Assembly: GCA_030452775.1 (NCBI GenBank)
Contig: JAKDLQ010000050.1
Coordinates: 1 to 11,928 of the forward strand
DNA from: Micrococcales bacterium
GTDB taxonomy: Bacteria > Actinomycetota > Actinomycetes > Actinomycetales > Dermatophilaceae
Direction: 5' to 3'
DNA length: 11,928 nt
Under the pieces are notes generated by a model. The model was given only the letters and a program-made list of their open reading frames with translations, was not told the DNA's origin and did not search any database. Position 1 is the first letter of the stretch; each line of letters begins with the position of its first letter. Both the position numbers and the translations under genes were made by a program. Below, piece by piece: positions 7,643 through 11,928 of this stretch.

Positions 7643-7683
7643 GGCACAGGATTCACACAGCAGGCCCCTGGCGCGGGCACAGG
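7643..7683 (+). promoter_or_regulatory. 11-bp-phased CACAG repeats upstream of the response regulator
   Basis: CACAG occurs at 7645-7649, 7656-7660 and 7678-7682: starts 11 and then 22 bases apart. The outer two are embedded in an identical GGCACAGG (7643-7650 and 7676-7683, 33 bases apart). Direct repeats in 11-bp register are the usual binding pattern of OmpR/PhoB-family regulators. They lie 22-62 bases before the start of such a regulator, suggesting autoregulation. Confidence 0.4.
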
Positions 7684-7704
7684 GGCACGGGATTGACTGT
7701 GGGT

Positions 7705-8442
7705 ATGAATGACAGGACCACGGCTGCGGCCACCAAACTCCAGCGGCTGGACGGGTCCCCGGTGCGCGTCCTGGTCGTCGACGACGAGCCGAACCTGGCC
7801 GAGCTGCTCGGCATGGCGCTGCGCTACGAGGGCTGGGAGGTCCGCGCGGCCGGCACCGGCATGGACGCGGTGCGTACGGCGCGCGAGTTCGACCCCGACG
7901 CGGTCGTCCTGGACATGATGCTGCCCGACTTCGACGGCCTGGAGGTGTTGCGCCGGATGCGGGCCACCAACGCCAACGTCCCGGTCCTGTTCCTCACCGC
8001 AAAGGATGCCGTCGAGGACCGGGTGGCCGGCCTGACCGCGGGTGGCGACGACTACGTCACCAAGCCGTTCTCACTCGAGGAGGTCGTCGCGCGTGTCCGG
8101 GCCTTGATGCGTCGCACGACGGTCGCTACCTCCGCTGCCGGGTCGATGCTGTCCGTGGGCGACCTCACCCTCGACGAGGACAGCCACGAGGTGACGCGCG
8201 CCGGCGAGGAGATCCACCTCACCGCGACGGAGTTCGAGCTGCTGCGCTACCTCATGCGCAACCCCAAGCGGGTCCTGTCCAAGGCCCAGATCCTCGACCG
8301 GGTCTGGAACTACGACTTCGGGGGGCAGGCCAATGTCGTCGAGCTCTACATCAGCTATCTGCGCAAGAAGATCGACGCCGGCCGCGAACCGATGATCCAC
8401 ACCATGCGAGGCGCCGGCTATGTCCTCAAGCCCGCCGGCTGA
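7705..8442 (+). CDS. OmpR/PhoB-family response regulator (TrcR-like)
   Basis: A cytoplasmic transcription factor activated by phosphorylation from the adjacent kinase. It has 245 residues. The receiver domain (about 20-135) has the acidic pair Asp26/Asp27 in VLVVDDEPN, phospho-acceptor Asp70 in VVLDMMLPD, Thr98 in LFLTAKD and Lys120 in DDYVTKPFSLEEVVARV. The C-terminal winged helix-turn-helix (about 150-243) includes LTATEFELLRYLMRNPKRV, the recognition-helix region ANVVELYISYLRKKID and the wing IHTMRGAGYVL. I placed the start at ATG 7705. The frame is open far upstream, but only from here does it look like a regulator, and the upstream part is antisense to VIT1. The RBS is weak (GTGGGT right before ATG); GTG at 7699 is an alternative and leaderless translation is possible. 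The wording around the Lys120 motif is like mycobacterial TrcR. The signal and regulon are unknown. Confidence 0.93.
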   Translation: MNDRTTAAATKLQRLDGSPVRVLVVDDEPNLAELLGMALRYEGWEVRAAGTGMDAVRTAREFDPDAVVLDMMLPDFDGLEVLRRMRATNANVPVLFLTAKDAVEDRVAGLTAGGDDYVTKPFSLEEVVARVRALMRRTTVATSAAGSMLSVGDLTLDEDSHEVTRAGEEIHLTATEFELLRYLMRNPKRVLSKAQILDRVWNYDFGGQANVVELYISYLRKKIDAGREPMIHTMRGAGYVLKPAG

Positions 8443-10015
8443 GCGGGCACGGTCGGCGTTCGCCGCGGTCCGCTCCGCGCTCGCGCGAACGACATCGCCG
8501 GTCCGGCCGATCTCGAGCTGGACGCTGCGGGCCAAGCTCGTGGCCTCGATGCTCGCGCTCTTCACCGTCCTCAGCCTCGCCACGGGTGTCGTCACCGTCC
8601 TCGCGCTCGACCATCAGCTGACGACCCAGGTGGACGACCAGCTGGCGGCGGCGACGCAGCGGATCTTCGTCAGCCAGGAGCCGCTCGATCTCAAGGGTGA
8701 CGACAGCGGTGCCGCGCGCGGTCCGCGCGGGCCAGGCAGCGAGGGACTCATCGCCTTCTTCCCGTACTCGTCGACGGCGCTCGATGCCGGGGCAGCGACG
8801 TCATCCGATGGCGGGAGGCCATCTCTGACGGGGGAGCAGCTGGCCATACTGGCTGGTGCGGACCTGGGCACCGACCCGGTGAACATCGACCTCGGCGGGG
8901 ACATCGGCTCCTACCGCGTCGTGGCGAGGCAGGCCACCATCCGCACGCGTGGCCTCGTGATCCCAGGAACGCTCGTCGTCGGGCTGCCGACCTCACCGTC
9001 CGAGCGGACCGTCCATCAGATGGTGTTCATCGCCATCTCCACGATCGTGGCCGGCGTCGCGCTGGTCGGCCTCGTCGGCACCTGGATCGTGCGCCGCAAC
9101 CTCGAGCCGCTGCGCCGGGTCGCCGCGACGGCGACCCGGGTCTCGCGGCTGCCCCTCGCCTCCGGCCAGGTGGCGCTCGCCGAGCGCGTGCCGCCGAGGG
9201 ACACCGACCGGCGGACCGAGGTGGGACAGGTCGGTGCCGCGTTCAACGAGATGCTCGATCACGTCGGCTCGGCGCTCACCGTGCGGCATCGGAGTGAGCA
9301 ACGGGTCCGCCAGTTCGTCGCCGATGCCTCTCACGAGCTGCGCACGCCGCTGGCTGCCATCAAGGGATACGCGGAGTTGTCCCGGCGCGCGTCGGGTGAG
9401 GTCCCGGACTCGGTGACACACGCGATGGGCCGGATCGAGTCGGAGGCGGACCGGATGTCATCGCTCGTCGAGGACCTGCTCCTGCTCGCTCGTCTCGATG
9501 CCGGACGGCCCCTCGAGGACGCGCCCGTCGACATGTCGATGCTCGTCGTCAACGCCGTCAGCGACGCCCATGCCGCCGCCCCGGGGCACGCATGGGACCT
9601 CGACCTGCCGCCCGAGCCGGTCGAGGTCCGAGGGGATGAAGCCCGGCTGCACCAGGTGGTGGCCAACCTGCTCGCGAACGCTCGCGCCCACACTCCCGCC
9701 GGGACCCGTGTCACCACGTCGGTGCGGACGACCGGCCCCTGGGTGCGTGTCGCCGTGCACGACGACGGCCCAGGGGTGCCCGTGGACCTGCAGCCCAACG
9801 TCTTCGAGCGGTTTGCCCGCGGGGATGACGCGAGGGCGCGCGCTCGCGGTAGCACCGGCCTGGGGCTGTCCATCGTGTCGGCGGTCACCCGAGCGCACGG
9901 CGGCCGGGTCGAGCTGACCAGCCGGCCGGGGGACACGACCTTCTCCGTCCTGCTCCCGACCGACCATCCCTGCGAGAGCACGCTGCACCCGCGTGAGGCC
10001 GGCGTCGGCCACTGA
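8420..10015 (+). CDS. Sensor histidine kinase, partner of the upstream regulator
   Basis: A membrane-bound kinase expected to autophosphorylate and pass phosphate to Asp70 of the upstream regulator. It has 531 residues. A cytoplasmic tail (1 to about 36) precedes a first membrane helix (about 40-63). An extracytoplasmic sensor segment of about 130 residues (66-196) has no domain I recognise. A second helix (about 200-224) leads into HAMP (about 225-285). HisKA has VADASHELRTPLAAIKGYAEL with His305. The ATPase domain has N-box VVANLLANARAHTPAG (413-428), G1 VHDDGPGVP (446-454), an F-box VFERFARGDD (461-470) and G2 GSTGLGLSIV (477-486). All catalytic motifs are intact. ATG at 8420 overlaps the regulator's last 23 bases with GAGG upstream, so translation is probably coupled. 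It ends convergently with the MFS gene. Confidence 0.95.
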   Translation: MSSSPPAERARSAFAAVRSALARTTSPVRPISSWTLRAKLVASMLALFTVLSLATGVVTVLALDHQLTTQVDDQLAAATQRIFVSQEPLDLKGDDSGAARGPRGPGSEGLIAFFPYSSTALDAGAATSSDGGRPSLTGEQLAILAGADLGTDPVNIDLGGDIGSYRVVARQATIRTRGLVIPGTLVVGLPTSPSERTVHQMVFIAISTIVAGVALVGLVGTWIVRRNLEPLRRVAATATRVSRLPLASGQVALAERVPPRDTDRRTEVGQVGAAFNEMLDHVGSALTVRHRSEQRVRQFVADASHELRTPLAAIKGYAELSRRASGEVPDSVTHAMGRIESEADRMSSLVEDLLLLARLDAGRPLEDAPVDMSMLVVNAVSDAHAAAPGHAWDLDLPPEPVEVRGDEARLHQVVANLLANARAHTPAGTRVTTSVRTTGPWVRVAVHDDGPGVPVDLQPNVFERFARGDDARARARGSTGLGLSIVSAVTRAHGGRVELTSRPGDTTFSVLLPTDHPCESTLHPREAGVGH

Positions 10016-10030
10016 AAGCCCATCCGTGCT

Positions 10031-10055
10031 GGACCGGTCAGCCGGACCGGTCAGC
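10031..10055. terminator. Tandem GGACCGGTCAGC repeat, possible shared terminator
   Basis: GGACCGGTCAGC appears at 10031-10042 and 10044-10055, period 13, in the 35-base gap between the convergent kinase and MFS genes; the second copy includes the MFS stop (10051-10053). GACCGG (10032-10037) can pair with CCGGTC (10047-10052) over a 9-base loop. There is no T-run. The repeat is certain; a termination role is inferred. Confidence 0.45.
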
Positions 10056-11577
10056 TGGGCGAGTCGAGCAGCGGGAACTTCCGGGGGACGACGAGCAGCA
10101 CTGCCAGCAGCGTGAGCACGGCGCACACCGTCAGGGCCAGATAGACGTGCGACGTGGCGGCATACATCGCGTGCTGCAGGTAGTTGAGCGCATCCGGTGA
10201 CAAGCGGTGGCCGACGATGTCCGGGGTGACCTGGTCTATTCCCTGGGGTAGCGATCCGTGCAGGTGGGCCGGTGCGTCCTGGAGGCGGTGACGCAATGTC
10301 GAGTTCGCGATGGCGCCGAAGATGGCCGCCCCCAGGCTCTGCCCGAGGTAGCGCGTGAACATGATCGAGCCGGTTGCCGTTCCGCGCTGCCGGTAGGGCA
10401 CCGTGGACTGCAGCCCGACGACGATCGGCGTGGATACCAGACCCATGCCCGCGCCGAGCAGCATGGTGAGCGCGACGGGCTGCCAGACCGGAGATTGGAA
10501 GGCGAGCAGCGGGAAGGCCGCCACGGCGGCGAGCGCGAGCACCGTCCCGATCAGGCCGGTGTCGCGAAACCCGATCCGCAGGTAGAGCCGGTGCGACAAC
10601 GCCGAGGCGAGTGGCCAGGTCAGGCTCATCGAGGCGAGCACGAACCCGGCGGCCACCGCACCGAGACCGAGCACGCTCTGGGCGTAGGTCGGCAGGAACG
10701 TGCTCGGCCCGATCGTCAGCAGGCCGACGCCGAGGTAGGTGAGGTTCGACCCGGCGAGCACGCGCCTGGTCCAGACCCAGCCCGGCACGACCGGCTCGCG
10801 CGCCCGCCGCTCCACGAGGATCGTCACGACGATCAGCACGAACGTCAGCACGAACGTGGCGATGCTCGGGGCCGAGAGCCACGGCCAGGCCGCGCCGCCT
10901 TGCAACAGCCCGAACAACAGCGCGCCGCAGGACAGCAGGATCATCGCGCTACCGAGGTAGTCGACGTGATGCGCCCGCCCGGTGGGACGATCATGGAGGT
11001 AGCGCACGATCAGCCACAGCGCAACCGCCCCGATGGGCAGGTTCACGAGGAAGATCCAGCGCCACGACACATAGTCGGCGAACACGCCACCGAGCGTGGG
11101 CCCGAGTACCGCGGCCATCCCCCACACGCTCGAGAGCCACCCCTGGACCTTGCCGCGCTCCTCGAGCGAGTAGAGGTCGCCGGCGATCGTCTGCACCGTC
11201 GCCTGGATCGAGCCCGCGCCGAGCCCCTGCAGGCCACGGAACGCGATGAGCGCGATCATGCTCCAGGCCGCGGCCGACAACGCCGAACCGGCCAGGAAGA
11301 TCACGATGCCGACACACAGCACCGCCTTGCGCCCGTAGAGGTCGGCCAGCTTGCCGTACACCGGGATGGTGACCGTCTGGGTGAGCAGATAGATCGAGAA
11401 CAACCAGGTGAACAGCGAGAACCCGCCGATGCTGTCAACGATCTGGGGGACCGCCGTCGCCACGATCGTCGTGTCCATGGCCGACAGCGCCATGGTGAGC
11501 ATCAACGCGACGAGGACCAGGTTGCGTCGTGACCGGTCCGGCCCGGCCGGCCCGTCGTCCGCGCGGTCGGGCACCAC
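10051..11577 (-). CDS. DHA2-type (14-TM) MFS drug/proton antiporter
   Basis: A proton-driven exporter of the DHA2 branch of the major facilitator superfamily (EmrB/QacA-like). From GTG 11577 it has 508 residues, within the family's usual 480-530. An Arg/Asp-rich tail precedes the first helix LVLVALMLTMALSAMD, which runs into DTTIVATAVPQIV (motif D1). Motif A GKLADLYGRK follows helix 2, FRGLQGLGAGSIQ is motif B, and WGMAAVLGPTLGGVFAD is the antiporter motif C. The helix count is consistent with 14. Start choice is uncertain: GTG codons at 11577 and 11574 have no good RBS. The strong RBS upstream at 11641-11647 instead drives an ATG (11639) in another frame that stops after 15 codons. It may be coupled to that short ORF, or the N-terminus may be frameshifted. 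No adjacent TetR or MarR regulator is seen. Substrate unknown. Confidence 0.9.
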   Translation of the reverse strand: MVPDRADDGPAGPDRSRRNLVLVALMLTMALSAMDTTIVATAVPQIVDSIGGFSLFTWLFSIYLLTQTVTIPVYGKLADLYGRKAVLCVGIVIFLAGSALSAAAWSMIALIAFRGLQGLGAGSIQATVQTIAGDLYSLEERGKVQGWLSSVWGMAAVLGPTLGGVFADYVSWRWIFLVNLPIGAVALWLIVRYLHDRPTGRAHHVDYLGSAMILLSCGALLFGLLQGGAAWPWLSAPSIATFVLTFVLIVVTILVERRAREPVVPGWVWTRRVLAGSNLTYLGVGLLTIGPSTFLPTYAQSVLGLGAVAAGFVLASMSLTWPLASALSHRLYLRIGFRDTGLIGTVLALAAVAAFPLLAFQSPVWQPVALTMLLGAGMGLVSTPIVVGLQSTVPYRQRGTATGSIMFTRYLGQSLGAAIFGAIANSTLRHRLQDAPAHLHGSLPQGIDQVTPDIVGHRLSPDALNYLQHAMYAATSHVYLALTVCAVLTLLAVLLVVPRKFPLLDSPS

Positions 11578-11591
11578 CCGACGCGGCCCGG

Positions 11592-11639
11592 CTACGACGA
11601 CACCTTGCCGAGGGTGGGGGAGAGGGTCATAGTCGTCAT
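11592..11639 (-). CDS. 15-codon ORF ahead of the MFS gene (leader or frame-broken start)
   Basis: The minus strand reads MTTMTLSPTLGKVSS and then TAG, preceded by GGAGGAG three bases from the ATG (11641-11647). The stop lies 14 bases before the first usable GTG of the MFS gene. The short ORF contains a run of five C on its own strand (11616-11620). Adding one base there would join it in frame to the MFS protein, giving an N-terminus MTTMTLSPHPRQGVV. So it may be a regulatory leader peptide, a coupling ORF, or the true start of the exporter separated by a one-base deletion or sequencing error. Confidence 0.45.
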   Translation of the reverse strand: MTTMTLSPTLGKVSS

Positions 11640-11699
11640 TCTCCTCCGCGCCCGATCGCCGCGACCATCTGACCATCGGCACGAACAAGCAACGACGCG

Positions 11700-11928
11700 T
11701 CAGGGCAGGAGAGGGCCGCTGGCGACGGTCCAGGCGAGGCCGGCGACCACGCCGAGCAGGACGCTGGCGGTGGCCGCTGCCACCGCCGTTCCGGACGACC
11801 ATGGGCCCGGGACACTCTTGCGGTCGGGTCGGTGGTGCTCGACGTCCGGCTCCGGTGCGGGCTGGAAAGCGGGGATGATCCAGCGCAGGTAGTAGAAGAG
11901 GCTGAGCAGGCTGTTGATGAAGACAGTG
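11700..11928 (-). CDS. NuoN/Mrp-like proton-conducting membrane subunit, C-terminal fragment
   Basis: The last 75 codons of a gene that begins beyond the right edge. The visible protein begins TVFINSLLSLFYYLRWIIPAF, which matches the helix near the C-terminus of NuoN-type subunits (a serine/leucine helix, then YYLR). A hydrophilic stretch of about 25 residues follows, then a final helix (AVAAATASVLLGVVAGLAWTVA), ending PLLP and TGA at 11702-11700. This pattern fits the Proton_antipo_M superfamily of complex I, Mrp antiporters and hydrogenase-4-type complexes, where such subunits translocate protons. No other nuo or mrp gene is visible downstream: the next gene on this strand is the MFS exporter after 60 bases. 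Which complex it belongs to cannot be decided from this piece. Confidence 0.7.
   Translation of the reverse strand, partial: TVFINSLLSLFYYLRWIIPAFQPAPEPDVEHHRPDRKSVPGPWSSGTAVAAATASVLLGVVAGLAWTVASGPLLP

Noticed and set aside
6796..7704. Upstream extension of the response regulator frame
   Set aside because: It is antisense to the VIT1 gene and lacks any domain; the regulator homology begins at ATG 7705.
9458..10882. Minus-strand frame spanning the histidine kinase and MFS ends
   Set aside because: Antisense to the kinase ATPase domain and out of frame with the MFS protein; arises from lack of stop codons in GC-rich DNA.
10258..11532. Long open frame on the plus strand opposite the MFS gene
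   Set aside because: Extremely Arg/Gly/Glu/His-rich shadow of a 14-helix membrane protein.
11578..11802. N-terminal extension of the MFS protein to 11802
   Set aside because: It would overlap the NuoN-like gene and adds an Arg/Pro-rich segment with no RBS.

Overview
The window is very GC-rich (third codon positions are almost always G or C) and densely coding, with actinobacterial-style genes. These include an OmpR/PhoB regulator of the mycobacterial TrcR type, an actinobacterial SNF2 helicase, TANNNT-style promoters and a DtxR/IdeR-like iron box. The best guess is a high-GC actinomycete such as a member of the Intrasporangiaceae. That placement is inferred from sequence style only. There are no rRNA or tRNA genes, CRISPR arrays or insertion sequences that I can see, and this looks like ordinary chromosome.

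Layout: (1) 1-997, minus: the first ~332 codons of a CPA1-type Na+/H+ antiporter running off the left edge. It is preceded at 1041-1094 by a 17-codon ORF with a strong RBS that looks like the amputated N-terminus of a VOC/glyoxalase gene. (2) 1233-2420, plus: kbl, 2-amino-3-ketobutyrate CoA ligase, with no tdh beside it. Its stop codon sits inside a perfect 25-bp tandem duplication. (3) 2557-3618, plus: a SLAC1/TehA-type (TDT) transporter. A strong 17-bp-stem hairpin separates it from (4) 3696-4139, minus: a small FMN-binding split-barrel (PPOX-like) protein with a promoter region rich in dyad symmetry. (5) 4302-6485, minus: a SNF2/SMARCAL1-like helicase. (6) 6811-7542, minus: a VIT1/CCC1-family Fe/Mn transporter. 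(7) 7705-8442 and 8420-10015, plus: an overlapping response regulator and histidine kinase pair. (8) 10051-11577, minus: a 14-TM DHA2-type MFS exporter with an unclear start. (9) 11700-11928, minus: the C-terminal 75 residues of a NuoN/Mrp-like proton-pumping membrane subunit running off the right edge.

Working together: only the two-component pair is a clear functional unit (23-bp overlap, same strand). The divergent 7543-7704 region between VIT1 and the regulator carries an iron-box-like sequence on the VIT1 side. On the regulator side it carries CACAG repeats in 11-bp register, as expected for an OmpR/PhoB autoregulatory site. Most other genes are single-gene units or loose same-strand neighbours concerned with ion and solute transport.

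I find no convincing previously undescribed multi-gene system. The observations most worth checking are the iron box before VIT1, the 11-bp-phased repeats before the regulator, the small ORF or frame break ahead of the MFS exporter, the VOC remnant or leader ahead of the antiporter, and the double-dyad region at 4205-4259.
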